DNA of 51,864 bases from CAVQJU01 sp963729215 (lineage in GTDB: Bacteria; Acidobacteriota; Vicinamibacteria; Vicinamibacterales; CAVVIG01), in NCBI GenBank assembly GCA_963729215.1, contig CAVSND010000014.1:1-51864 (forward strand), in the 5' to 3' direction. The translations under genes and the position numbers were made by a program. Below the pieces are notes generated by a model. The model did not search any database and was not told where the DNA came from. It worked only from the letters and a program-made list of their open reading frames with translations. Shown here one piece after another: positions 34,112 through 42,787 of the stretch. Numbering within the stretch: position 1 is the first letter of the stretch; each line of letters starts with the position of its first letter.

Positions 34112-36860
34112 TGATCCAACCAATGACGAGCCGGCGCGCGGCGCTTGCGATCGTTCTCGCCGCGGCGGCCGTCGGAGCACTCAATGCCCAGCAGCAACCG
34201 GCACAGCCGCCGGTGTTCCGATCGGGCGTCGAAACACTGCCGATCGAAGTGACGGTGGTGAATGGGCAGAGCGAGGCCGTTCGCGATCTCATCGCGTCCG
34301 ACTTCACGGTGCGCCTGGACGGCCGGCCGCGCCGCGTGATCAGCGCCCAGTGGATTCCCGCGGCCACCGACGCGAAGAGCGCGGCCACGGCGCCTGCGCT
34401 GCCCGACGGCTACGTGTCGAACGAACAGTCCGCCGGCGGCCGGCTCATCGTCCTCGCGATCGACCAGCCGAATATTCCGTTCGGCGACATGCGTCCCATG
34501 CGTGATGCCATCGATGCCTTCATCGACCGGCTGTCGCGTGCGGATCGCGTCGCCGTCGTAGGATTCGGCACGGGCGCCAAGTCCACCACGTTCATCTCCG
34601 ACCACGATCAACTGAAACGAGCGCTCGCGCTCCTTCCCGGGCAACAGCAGAAAGTCGGCGTCGGTGGCGGGACCCACGACCTGGGACTCGCCGCCGCGCT
34701 GGCCATCGACCGCGGCGACGATTTGACGCTCAGCCAGGTGGTGGCGCGCGATTGCCAGGGAACGCAGCGCGCCATCGCGATCTGCCGGATGGAAATCCAG
34801 AACGAGGCGCTGCAGGTCGCGGCAGAGGCCCGTCAGGATGCCGACAGCACGCTCCGCAGCCTGCGTGACGTGCTCACCAACCTGAGGGCCGTGGACGCAC
34901 CGAAAACGCTGATGCTCGTCTCCCAGGGATTCCTCTCGGACAGCCAGCGTGACGACACGAACCGCATCAACGAGCTCGGGGCATTGGCGGCGGCCGCGCG
35001 GACCAGCGTCTACGCCTTCCGCCTGGAGTACCAACCCGAACGACGTGACGCGCGCTCGTGGATCGATCAGCCCGGTGCTGGCCGCCGACGACCGCCGCGA
35101 ACGCCGCAACGGGCTCGAGACGCTGGCCGCTTCGACGCGCGGCGCGCTCTTCGAACTGGTCGGGACCGGCACCAACGTCTTCGAGCGCATGAGCGCCGAG
35201 CTCTCCGGGTACTACCTGCTCGGCGTCGAGCCCGACGCGCGCGATCAGGACGGCAAGGCCCACCCGCTGAAGGTGGACGTCGGACGAAGCGGCCTGACCG
35301 TACGCGCGCACCGCGCGATGATGGCCGTCGGCAGCACGGGGCAACCGGGCGGCCCGTTCGCCGCGCGAAGTCGTGGCGGCCACACTCAGCTCCCCGATGC
35401 CGGCATCAAGTCTGCCCCTGCGCGCCATCGCGTTCACGTTCCGCGGCCTCGACGCCGGCAAGGTCCGGCTGCTCGTGCACGCCGACATCGGATCGGCCTA
35501 CACCGCACCGCAACGCCTGGCCGTCGGTTACTACGTCGTGGACAAAGACGGCCGGAATCTCGACGGACAGGTTTCCGAGGTCCGGCTCGCGCCATCCGTT
35601 GCCGGTGTCCCCTCACCTGTCACATTCACGGGCGGCGCGAGCGTGGACCCCGGCGACTACATCGTGAAAATCGCCGTGGCCGACGGCGATCGCATCGGCA
35701 GCCTCGACCTGCCGGTTCACGCGGCTTTACTCGATCTGGGCCAGGTCAAGCTGACCGAGCTCATGGCGGGAGGCCCCGTTCCGCCCGTCAACCTTCTGCG
35801 TCCATCAATCGGGACGCGCGTCAGCTTCGGCAGCCTGCACGGATATCTCGAGGCGTACGGACCAGAGGCCGCAACCCTCGGCGTCAGGTTCGAAGTGGCG
35901 GCGGAGGAACGCGGTCCCGCGATTCTGAGCGCCGACGTCCAGGGACAAATCGTGGCCGACGAACGCGTGGTCTTCAGCCAGACGATGGTCGTGCAGGCGC
36001 TGCCGCCGGGGCCGTACAGACTTCGCGCGATCGTCAACCGGGGCAACGTGCTCCTGACGACGCTGGGGCGCGCGTTCGAGGTGGCGGGAACGGAATCGTC
36101 CGCGCCCGTCGCGTCCAGCACGGCGGGAGCCGGCTCGGGATCCGTCAAGGCAGCGGCGCCGCTGTACCTGCCAGTCGACGCGACCGACCTCGCGCGGCCG
36201 TTCAATCGAGACGAGGCACTCAAACCCGACACGATTCGCCCCTTCGAAGAGCGCGTGCCGCCGCCGGGCAAGGCCGCGTTCACCGCGGGCATCGCCCAGC
36301 TGCAGAAGCGCGACTACCGCGAAGCCGAGGTGAGCTTCAAACGCGCGATTCAACCGGATGCGGACAGCTCCAGCGCCCTCGTGTACCTCGGCGTGACGTA
36401 CGCAGCCTCCGGGCATGATCCGCAGGCGGCCAGCGTGTGGCGGACGTCGATGGCCGGCGCGGACGATCTGGCGCAGGTGTACGTGTGGCTGGGCGACGCC
36501 TTGATACGCACGAAAGCGCTCGGCGAAGCGAGACCGATCCTGGAGGAGGCCGTCGAACGCTGGCCGATGGACAGGCGATTCGCGCGACCGCTGGCGATGG
36601 TGTACGCGACGTTCGGCAAAGGCGTGGACGCCGTGCGGCTGCTCGACCAGGCCCTCCGCGACAGCCCGTCCGATCAGCCGTCGCTGTTCAAGTGCGTCGA
36701 GTGGATCTTCAATACCCACCGCGCAGGGCAGGTGGTCCACGACCCCGCCGAGGATCGACGCATCGCCCATGCGTACGCGGATCAGTATTTGAAAGCGGGC
36801 GGGTTGAATGAACCGCTGGTCAAACAGTGGCTCGGTTACCTCGACAAGGAAACGCCGTAA
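34108..36860 (+). CDS. VWFA-related protein with C-terminal TPR repeats (frameshifted)
   Basis: Coupled to the previous VWA gene by ATGA (34108-34111). Signal peptide AALAIVLAAAAVGALNAQQ; VWFA-related part LPIEVTVVNGQSEAV, RLIVLAIDQPNIPF (degenerate MIDAS, D-x-P), KTLMLVSQGFLSD and LSGYYLLGVEPDARD. A beta-rich middle (SLPLRAIAFTFRGLDAGKVR onward) leads to a TPR block (LQKRDYREAEVSFKRAIQPD, SSALVYLGVTYAASGHDPQA, AQVYVWLGDALIRTKALGEA). Frame slips near 35040 and 35370 split it into three; repaired it is ~915 residues. It is probably the periplasmic partner of the upstream VWA protein. The 3' end overlaps the convergent ExeA gene by 25 bp. Confidence 0.78.
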
Positions 36861-37852
36861 CGCGCGAGGACGCGCAAGAGCGGCTCGCGCAGTACCCAGC
36901 CCGCGCCCGCCGCTCCGGCGAGCATCAGCGCCGCCAGAAGCGCGACAAGCAGAATATTGCCGGAGGCGGCCGCCGCTTCCGGCAGCACACCCAGATCGCG
37001 TGCCGCGCGGTCGACGAGCTCTTCATCAATCGAACGCGCCGAGGCGCGCTGTCCCATGACCAGCGCGCGATCGGCAATCAGGTTGACGGCGCGCGGCGTG
37101 CCGCGCGACAGCGCGTGAAGCCGGGCGAGCGCGCCCGCGTCGAACAGGGCGTCGGTCGTGCCGGCGACCGCCAGCCGATGCGCGACGTAGTCGGCGACGT
37201 CGCTCGCCGAGAGCGGACCCAGCTCGGCACGCAGACCGATCCGGCGGCTCCATGCCTGCAAGTCGTCGCTGTTCAGCCGGACCGCGAGATCGGGTTCGCC
37301 CACGAGGAGCACTTGCAGGAGCGTGTGCTCCGAGGCGATCTCCGCCAGCACCTGGAGGTCGCCCAGGATGGACGCCGACAGTTGATGGGCATCGTCGATG
37401 ACGATGAGGGCGACGGCCTGGAGAGCGGAGAGCGACGCGAGAAAATCGCGCAGCGTCGACGCGAGATCGTCGCGCGAGGCCCCGCGCAGCCGTCCGCTGG
37501 CGGTATCGGCGCGGGAGATGACGCCGAAATCCACGAGCACCGTCTGGAGCAGGTCGCGCGCGGCCGCGACCGGGTCGGTCACAAAGGAGACGAGCGTACG
37601 CCGGCCGAGTTGCGCGACGAGCGCGCGGGCGAGCGTCGTCTTGCCGGCGCCGGCCTCGCCGGTCAGGAGCATCGTTCCGTCGTGGCGGCCGATCGCGGTG
37701 GCGACGCTTCGGAGCACGCGATCGTGCGAATCCCAGTGGAACAGGAAGCGCGGATCGGCCGGGAGATCGAACGGACTTTCGGCGAGGCCGTAGAACCGTT
37801 CGTAGACGGCGGCCTCCCGTTGCGCGTGCCCTGCCACGACGGCGCGGGGCAT
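36836..37852 (-). CDS. ExeA/GspA-like AAA ATPase with C-terminal membrane segment
   Basis: 338 residues from ATG 37852. Opens YERFYGLAESPFDLPADPRF, the standard ExeA start; Walker A MLLTGEAGAGKTTLARAL; Walker B VALIVIDDAHQLSASI; sensor region VLLVGEPDLAVRL; then SRGTPRAVNLIADRALVMGQ. One TM helix near the end (ILLVALLAALMLAGAAGAGW) places it at the inner membrane with a short periplasmic tail; the peptidoglycan-binding domain of classical ExeA is missing. ExeA helps place secretins or other large envelope complexes. The reading frame is open 402 bp further upstream (see next entry). Confidence 0.85.
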   Translation of the reverse strand: MPRAVVAGHAQREAAVYERFYGLAESPFDLPADPRFLFHWDSHDRVLRSVATAIGRHDGTMLLTGEAGAGKTTLARALVAQLGRRTLVSFVTDPVAAARDLLQTVLVDFGVISRADTASGRLRGASRDDLASTLRDFLASLSALQAVALIVIDDAHQLSASILGDLQVLAEIASEHTLLQVLLVGEPDLAVRLNSDDLQAWSRRIGLRAELGPLSASDVADYVAHRLAVAGTTDALFDAGALARLHALSRGTPRAVNLIADRALVMGQRASARSIDEELVDRAARDLGVLPEAAAASGNILLVALLAALMLAGAAGAGWVLREPLLRVLARYGVSLSR

Positions 37853-38254
37853 CGGCGCGTCCGTCGTGGTCGAGGCCGCGGCCGGCTTCGCCAGGGGAAA
37901 TAGATCGATCAGCGCGCGGGGCTCTGATGCGCCGGTGGTGGTTTCGATTGTCGCGGGGGCGGCCGGCGCCTCAAACGCCGCCAGCGCGGCTGATGCGGCG
38001 GCGAGCGCGGCAGAGGCCGACGGAGTTAACGATGGAACGTGCTCGGCAGGGTTCGGCGCGGGGGACGGAGGCGACCGCCGAGGGTTGGTCTGGTCCCGTC
38101 TCTGGCGGCGGCGGTTTCGGTGGCCGTTCGTCCACGATTTTTCGGCTGTATTCTGGCACCGACCGCATCCGTTCTGCCAGTTTTCCTGTCGCGATTGTTC
38201 TGCCTCGGCACACGTGTTCCGAATCAGCTCATGAATTGCGTATCTTGTTGCATT
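37853..38254 (-). other. Open in-frame extension upstream of the ExeA gene: CGRC motif and Ala/Pro linker
   Basis: The ExeA frame has no stop for 134 codons upstream of its ATG. Going downstream it reads HELIRNTCAEAEQSRQENW, then QNGCGRCQNTAEKSWTNGHR, a basic stretch, then PSPAPNPAEHVPS, ASAALAAASAALAAFEAPAA and LIDLFPLAKPAAASTTTDAP. The C-x-x-C with aromatic neighbours followed by a low-complexity linker looks like a domain-linker design. The only nearby ATG (38253, MQQDTQF) is in another frame, so a one-base error near 38240 would give a ~475-residue protein. No gene on the other strand is convincing here. Confidence 0.4.
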
Positions 38255-38277
38255 TCAAACCACTAACGGGCGTAACG

Positions 38278-38294
38278 TAGACTATAATTGTCTA
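38278..38294. promoter_or_regulatory. AT-rich near-palindrome with TATAAT, likely promoter/operator
   Basis: TAGACTATAATTGTCTA is a 17-bp palindrome with one non-pairing position and contains TATAAT (38283-38288). It sits in the only strongly AT-rich stretch of the divergent gap between the ExeA gene and the GNAT/HD-GYP genes. No clear -35 box is seen for either strand. Confidence 0.35.
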
Positions 38295-38370
38295 TATTGT
38301 CGTATAAACGAACATAACTGACTGTCGAGCAATGACTCATGATTTGAGATAAGTCACTCAGCACAAAGCG

Positions 38371-38465
38371 GTTAGGGGGAAATGCTGACCTTGGCGTCAG
38401 AGTTGCTCACTGATTAGGCACGGCTCTGGTGTGATTCCCCCCGTCATTCCGAGCCGTGGGGAGCG
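38371..38465 (+). promoter_or_regulatory. Candidate structured leader (riboswitch-like) upstream of GNAT and HD-GYP/GGDEF genes
   Basis: Three helices can form. S1 pairs GGGGGAA (38375-38381) with TTCCCCC (38435-38441). P2 pairs CTGAC (38385-38389) with GTCAG (38396-38400). S2 pairs CACGGCTC (38419-38426) with GAGCCGTG (38451-38458). S1 and S2 interleave, so they make a pseudoknot. The 3' arm of S1 (TCCCC, 38436-38440) could alternatively pair with GGGGA (38458-38462), which overlaps the ribosome-binding region before ATG 38466. This is the layout of a translational switch, but it does not match the c-di-GMP-I consensus or another class I can name. Confidence 0.35.
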
Positions 38466-39075
38466 ATGACGATCGATTCAGCAGACACCACGCAGGACTG
38501 GCGTACGCAGCTGCCGGCCTTGACGGCGCGGCAGGTGACACTTCGCGAGGCGACGGTGTCCGATCTGCGCCCGCTCATGGATCTGCTGTCGCTCGGCGAC
38601 GCTTCCCGGTTTGGAATCGACGAGCCGCTGTCCGAGCTCTCGCGTTCAGCAGCTGCTCGATCGCGGTCAGCGCGAACGGGCCGCGGGCACCGGCTTCGTC
38701 TATGCCGTCACGATCGGCGCGACGCGTGCGGTGGTCGGCCTCGCCCAGGTTCGTCAGCTCGACCTCGGCTTCGAAAGCGCGGAATGGGAGTGCACGCTGG
38801 CGCCGTCGTGGCGCGGCACCGGCATCTTCATCGAGCTGGCGCGCCTGCTCGGTTCGTTTACGTTCGGCACGGTGGGCGCGCACCGGCTCGAAGCGCGCGT
38901 CCCGCTGCAGAACGGACGCGGCAACGGCGCGCTCCGCAAGCTGGGCGCCGTGCAGGAGGGCATCCTGCGCCAGTCGGTCCGGCGCGGCGACGAATACGTC
39001 GACCAGGTCCTGTGGTCGATCCTCAAGGAAGACTGGGGCGAACACTGGGTCTCGACGGCGCCGAGGGTGCACTGA
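38466..39075 (+). CDS. RimJ/RimL-type GNAT acetyltransferase (frameshifted)
   Basis: MTIDSADTTQDWRTQL, then LTARQVTLREATVSDLRPLM and LLSLGDASRFGIDEPLSE in one frame. After a slip near 38640 the next frame gives VQQLLDRGQRERAAGTGFVY, FESAEWECTLAPSWRGTGIF (cofactor loop) and GTVGAHRLEARVPLQNGRGN followed by ALRKLGAVQEGILRQS. This is the order of ribosomal-protein-type N-acetyltransferases. The ATG at 38466 follows GGGGAG closely. It ends 3 bp before the HD-GYP gene start, so the two are co-transcribed behind the same leader. Confidence 0.7.
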
Positions 39076-39077
39076 TC

Positions 39078-41573
39078 ATGGCCGCCCTCCCGACGCGCGG
39101 CCGCCTCTACGTCGCCTGCGTGACCCTTGCCGGGGCCGCGTTGATGGTGTTCGGCCTGTCGCGCGCCGACTTCCTCGACGAGCCGGTGCTGCTGGCCGGG
39201 TTGATGGCGCTGACCTCGATCACGGCGGCGCTCAACATCACGCTGCCCGTCGCGGCGAGCGGCTCGGTGATGTCGATCTCCTACGCCGTGGACTTCGCGG
39301 CGCTGCTCCTGCTCGGTCCACACCAGGCCATGGTGGTGTCGACCGCCGGCGCGCTCGCGGCCTGCCGGCTGAACAAGAAGGAGCCGCAGTCCATGCGCGA
39401 CACATTGTTCGCCATGGCGACGATGGTGATCACGGTTCAATGCGCGGGCGTCGCGCTCGCGTGGCTGACCGAAGCGGGGGGCGCGGTCACGCTCGCCACC
39501 ATCGGCCGGCCGCTGCTCGGGACGGCGATCGTCTACGCGCTGGTCAGCACGGGCCTCGTCGCCACGGCGCGGGCTCTTGCCGCCAGGACTTCGATCGTCG
39601 CGACATGGAAGGCCGTCGTCATCCACGACGCGCCCGGTTCGTTCGTCGGCGCGTGCACGGCGGCCCTGGCCGCGGCGCTCGTGACGAAGGTGGGCTACTG
39701 GATCATGCCCCTGGGCTTCGCGCCGGTCTACCTGACGTACCGGACTTATAAGGTCTACCGCGGCCGGATCGAGGGCGAACAGCGGCACGTGCAGCAGACC
39801 TCGGATCTTCACCTGGCGACCATCGAAGCGCTCGCGCGCGCGATCGACGCCAAGGATCAGAACACCCAGACACACATCCGGCGGGTGCAGACCTACGCCG
39901 CGCGCATGGCGAAGGCCGTCGGGCTGTCGCCGTCGGAAATTCAGTGCGTCAAGACGGCGGCGCTGCTGCACGACATCGGCAAGCTCGCCGTTCCCGAGCA
40001 CATCCTGTCGAAGCCCGGCCCGCTCACGCAGGAAGAGTTCCAGAAGATCCGCATTCATCCCGAGGTCGGCGCGGAAATCATCGCCGCCGTGCCCTTCCCG
40101 TATCCGGTCGCGCCGATCATCCTCAGCCATCACGAGCGCTGGGACGGCAAGGGGTACCCGCAGGGTCTCAAGGGCGAGCAGATTCCGATCGGCGCCCGCA
40201 TCCTGACGATCGTCGACTACTTCGACGCCATCACCACCGAGCGTCCGTATCACAAGGCGCTGCCGCACGACAGCGCGGTCGGCCTGCTGCGGCACGAGTC
40301 GGGACTGGCGCTCGACCCCACGCTGGTCCGTGTCTTCATCGAGCTGCTGCCGGCGCTGGTCGCCGAAGCGGACGCCGAAGCGGAAGCGGAGGCGAAGCAT
40401 GCCCTCCTGGCGCGATCGGTCGAAGGCCATGTCGCGCCGGTCGAGGGCGTGATGCCGAGCGTGACACCGAACAACGCCTTCGAGAACATCGCGCTCGCTC
40501 ATCGCGAGATTTACGCGCTGTATGAAATCGCGCAGTCGATGGGCACCAGCCTCGGCGTGGCGGACACGATGGCGCTCATCTCGTCGAAGCTGATCAACAT
40601 CATTCCGTGGTCGGGCAGCGCGCTCTTTCTCATGAGCGGGACCGACACGCTGAAATGCCGCTTCGCGTCGGGGACCGACGCGGCGCAGCTCCTGAACGTC
40701 ACCGTCAAGGTCGGTGAAGGGCTCGCCGGATGGGTGGCCAAGAACCGGCGGACGCTGGTCAACGCCGACCCCGCCGTGACGTTCGAGCTGGCCGGGTTGC
40801 CCGCGCCGCGGCTGAAGTCCGCGCTCGTCTGCCCGCTCTACGTCAACGACACGACCTTCATCGGGTGCCTGGCCCTCTATCATCTGGACGCCACCCGGTA
40901 CACGGACGATCACCGGCGCCTCGTGGAGCGCATCGCCGAGCAGGCCGGACCGGTCATCCACAACTCGATCGTTTTCGAGCAGACGCAGGAAGACTCGCTG
41001 ACGGATCCGCTGACCGGCCTGCCGAATCGCCGATCGATGTTCGTGCACCTGTCGCGCGAGCTGGCGCGTGCGGATCGCCTCAAGCGCCAGGTCGCGCTCA
41101 TCGTCATGGACCTCGACGGCTTCAAGACGATCAACGACACCTACGGGCACCACATCGGCGACCGCGCGCTGCGCGAGATGTCGCTGGCGCTCCAGGGCAC
41201 GCTGCGCCCGTACGACCTCTGCGTTCGCTACGCGGGCGACGAGTTCATCGTCGTGCTCACCGACTGTTCGCGAGAGGCGGCCGAGCTCAAGCGGAGCGAG
41301 CTGCAGGAGCGCATCGGCCAGATCGAGATCGAGGTCCGGACGGGCAAACGCCTGCGGCTGGCGGCGAGCGCAGGCGCGGCCGTGTTTCCGAACGACGGGT
41401 CGGACTACGAGACGCTGCTCGCGGAAGCCGATCACCGCATGTATCGCGACAAGGCCGAGCGGCGGGGCCAGTCGCCTTCACGACGGGCGCCCGGCCCGGA
41501 GTTCACCGGCGACCTCAACACGCCAGCCACGTCCAGTGCGCCAGTCCCCATGGCGCTCGCCAGCGCAAGCTAG
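39078..41573 (+). CDS. Membrane HD-GYP / GAF / GGDEF c-di-GMP enzyme
   Basis: 831 residues. The N-terminal membrane sensor (~10-225) has about six helices, MASE-like. The HD-GYP phosphodiesterase (~245-430) keeps LLHDIGKLAVPEHI and HHERWDGKGYPQGL with the HD and GYP motifs. A GAF domain (~480-640) holds VADTMALISSKLINIIPWSG and GEGLAGWVAKNRRTLV. The GGDEF cyclase (~650-805) has LTDPLTGLPNRRSMF, VIMDLDGFKTINDTYGHHIG and signature RYAGDEFIVV (A-G-D-E-F, an accepted active variant). No RxxD inhibitory site is obvious before the signature. Both synthesis and degradation of c-di-GMP are therefore possible, set by membrane and GAF inputs. Confidence 0.92.
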   Translation: MAALPTRGRLYVACVTLAGAALMVFGLSRADFLDEPVLLAGLMALTSITAALNITLPVAASGSVMSISYAVDFAALLLLGPHQAMVVSTAGALAACRLNKKEPQSMRDTLFAMATMVITVQCAGVALAWLTEAGGAVTLATIGRPLLGTAIVYALVSTGLVATARALAARTSIVATWKAVVIHDAPGSFVGACTAALAAALVTKVGYWIMPLGFAPVYLTYRTYKVYRGRIEGEQRHVQQTSDLHLATIEALARAIDAKDQNTQTHIRRVQTYAARMAKAVGLSPSEIQCVKTAALLHDIGKLAVPEHILSKPGPLTQEEFQKIRIHPEVGAEIIAAVPFPYPVAPIILSHHERWDGKGYPQGLKGEQIPIGARILTIVDYFDAITTERPYHKALPHDSAVGLLRHESGLALDPTLVRVFIELLPALVAEADAEAEAEAKHALLARSVEGHVAPVEGVMPSVTPNNAFENIALAHREIYALYEIAQSMGTSLGVADTMALISSKLINIIPWSGSALFLMSGTDTLKCRFASGTDAAQLLNVTVKVGEGLAGWVAKNRRTLVNADPAVTFELAGLPAPRLKSALVCPLYVNDTTFIGCLALYHLDATRYTDDHRRLVERIAEQAGPVIHNSIVFEQTQEDSLTDPLTGLPNRRSMFVHLSRELARADRLKRQVALIVMDLDGFKTINDTYGHHIGDRALREMSLALQGTLRPYDLCVRYAGDEFIVVLTDCSREAAELKRSELQERIGQIEIEVRTGKRLRLAASAGAAVFPNDGSDYETLLAEADHRMYRDKAERRGQSPSRRAPGPEFTGDLNTPATSSAPVPMALASAS

Positions 41574-41604
41574 CCGGGCCCTGGAAACACCGCCCTCAAC
41601 GTAG

Positions 41605-41660
41605 AACGTAAAACGCAGAACGAAGAAATAGCCGGAGTCCTCCGTTCTCCGTTTTACGTT
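41605..41660. repeat. 18-bp inverted repeat after the HD-GYP gene
   Basis: Arms 41605-41622 (AACGTAAAACGCAGAACG) and 41643-41660 pair with one mismatch over 18 bp, with a 20-nt loop. It lies 32 bp after the stop of the HD-GYP/GGDEF gene and may serve as its terminator. Its right arm overlaps copy 2 of the 34-bp dispersed repeat. Confidence 0.65.
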
Positions 41661-41684
41661 CACGCTCCGTTCTTCAGCAGCCTG
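41651..41684. repeat. 34-bp dispersed repeat, copy 2 (reverse orientation)
   Basis: Reverse complement of 5378-5411 with two mismatches. It is placed between the HD-GYP gene and the molybdopterin oxidoreductase, 23 bp before the latter's start. Confidence 0.65.
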
Positions 41685-41706
41685 ATGTCCGGTCTAAAAT
41701 GTTCAG

Positions 41707-42426
41707 GTGACTGAACACGACAGGCCCGATCTGGTCGCGCGTCGGCTCGCGTACATCAAGCGGCAGATTGCGCTCGACAAGGGCGTGAATGTCCGGTTTC
41801 GCGGCCAGCCGCCCGCCGGGAGCGGTCCGGCGAATCGTCACGGCATGCCGCAACTTCCCGTTGGACAACACGAAGTCAAGAACTGGCCGGTGCTCGATCT
41901 CGGAGAACACCCGTCGATCGACCTCGATGAATGGCGCCTCGACGTCGGCGGCCGCGTCGAACATCCGTTCACGCTCACATGGCAGGAGTTCCTCGCGCTG
42001 CCTCAAGTGGAGGATGTGAGCGATTTTCACTGCGTGACAACGTGGAGCCGGTATAACAACCACTGGCGGGGCGTGCGGTTCTCGACCATTGCCGAGCGCG
42101 CGGTGCCGAAGGCCGACGCGGCCCACGTGCTGTGCACCGGCTACGACGTGGAGCCGCTGTCGTCCGAGCCGTACACGACGAACCTGCCGCTGGCGCGCGC
42201 GGTGGAAGACGACGTGCTCCTCGTCCATACCTGGGAGCAGCAACCTCTGCCGCGCGAACACGGCGGACCGTGCCGGATGATCACGCCCAAGCTGTACGCG
42301 TGGAAAGGCGCGAAATGGATCCGGGCGATCGAGTTTCTGGCGTCGGATCGCCGGGGCTTCTGGGAAGTGCGCGGCTATTCGAATAGCGCCGAGCCATGGT
42401 TCGACGATCGGTATTCGACGGAATAG
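41707..42426 (+). CDS. Sulfite-oxidase-like molybdopterin oxidoreductase
   Basis: 239 residues, start GTG 41707. It is a single oxidoreductase molybdopterin-binding domain: LPVGQHEVKNWPVLDLGEHP, WRLDVGGRVEHPFTLTWQEF, then VEDVSDFHCVTTWSRYNNHW with the Mo-ligand Cys, and GGPCRMITPKLYAWKGAKWI with the cofactor-binding segment. It is related to the YedY/MsrP and sulfite oxidase catalytic core but has no Tat signal and no heme or dimerisation domain, so it is probably cytoplasmic. Substrate unknown. Confidence 0.85.
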   Translation: MTEHDRPDLVARRLAYIKRQIALDKGVNVRFRGQPPAGSGPANRHGMPQLPVGQHEVKNWPVLDLGEHPSIDLDEWRLDVGGRVEHPFTLTWQEFLALPQVEDVSDFHCVTTWSRYNNHWRGVRFSTIAERAVPKADAAHVLCTGYDVEPLSSEPYTTNLPLARAVEDDVLLVHTWEQQPLPREHGGPCRMITPKLYAWKGAKWIRAIEFLASDRRGFWEVRGYSNSAEPWFDDRYSTE

Positions 42427-42467
42427 GGGTTCGAGAGGTTCGAGGGGTTCGGAGGGTTCAAGGTTCT
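42426..42467. repeat. Degenerate 9-bp GGTTCGAGA-type tandem repeat (short tract)
   Basis: About four to five degenerate 9-bp units (GGTTCGAGA, GGTTCGAGG, GGTTCGGAGG, GGTTCAAGG) directly after the oxidoreductase stop. The same unit is expanded in the ligD linker at 43718-43833. Confidence 0.7.
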
Positions 42468-42540
42468 CGTCGTTCTTACATGCGGCAACATTGATTAGAC
42501 ATCCGGACTGCGCGAACATGATGCGTAGGAGGTAAAAGGG

Positions 42541-42784
42541 ATGGCCAAACGAGCGCCTCAACCGGACACCGAACCGAAGACCCGCCAGAAGGCCTCACGC
42601 CCGGCGCGGGCACGGACGCCGAAGAACGGAGCCAACGGCGGACTGCACGAGACGCCGGCGCCAAACGAGGACGATATCCGGGTTCGCGCCTACCAGCTGA
42701 TATCTCGAGCGCGGGGGTGAGGACGGCCGGGACTTCGACGACTGGGTCGCCGCCGAAAAGGACCTGAAGGTCGCGCATAATTAG
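42541..42784 (+). CDS. DUF2934 small protein (frameshifted)
   Basis: A strong ribosome-binding site TAGGAGGT (42526-42533) precedes ATG 42541. A basic N-terminus (MAKRAPQPDTEPKTRQKA) leads to the DUF2934 motif EDDIRVRAYQL. Dropping one A near 42693 continues it YLERGGEDGRDFDDWVAAEK then DLKVAHN and TAG 42782-42784, giving a complete 80-residue protein. DUF2934 is a short helical motif frequent in Acidobacteria and Proteobacteria, function unknown. It ends 3 bp before ligD and may be co-expressed with it. Confidence 0.75.
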
Positions 42785-42787
42785 CGG

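Noticed and set aside
33041..34180. 379-codon minus-strand frame
   Set aside because: Antisense to the VWA gene with intact MIDAS motifs; no family features of its own.
30100..36860. Reading the split frames here as many separate small genes
   Set aside because: Each piece begins where the previous one ends in another frame, without starts or ribosome-binding sites, and the pieces join into single family-consistent proteins.
36827..37903. 358-codon plus-strand frame over the ExeA gene
   Set aside because: Mirror of the ExeA coding sequence, rich in Arg/Gln/Gly and without any family resemblance.
38371..38465. c-di-GMP-I (GEMM) riboswitch before the HD-GYP/GGDEF gene
   Set aside because: The conserved GEMM core and the two side-by-side helices with tetraloop/receptor are not there; only a generic structured-leader call is kept.
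38754..41435. 893-codon minus-strand open frame
   Set aside because: Exactly antisense to the HD-GYP/GGDEF gene; Arg/Asp/His-rich, no hydrophobic core, no start signal.
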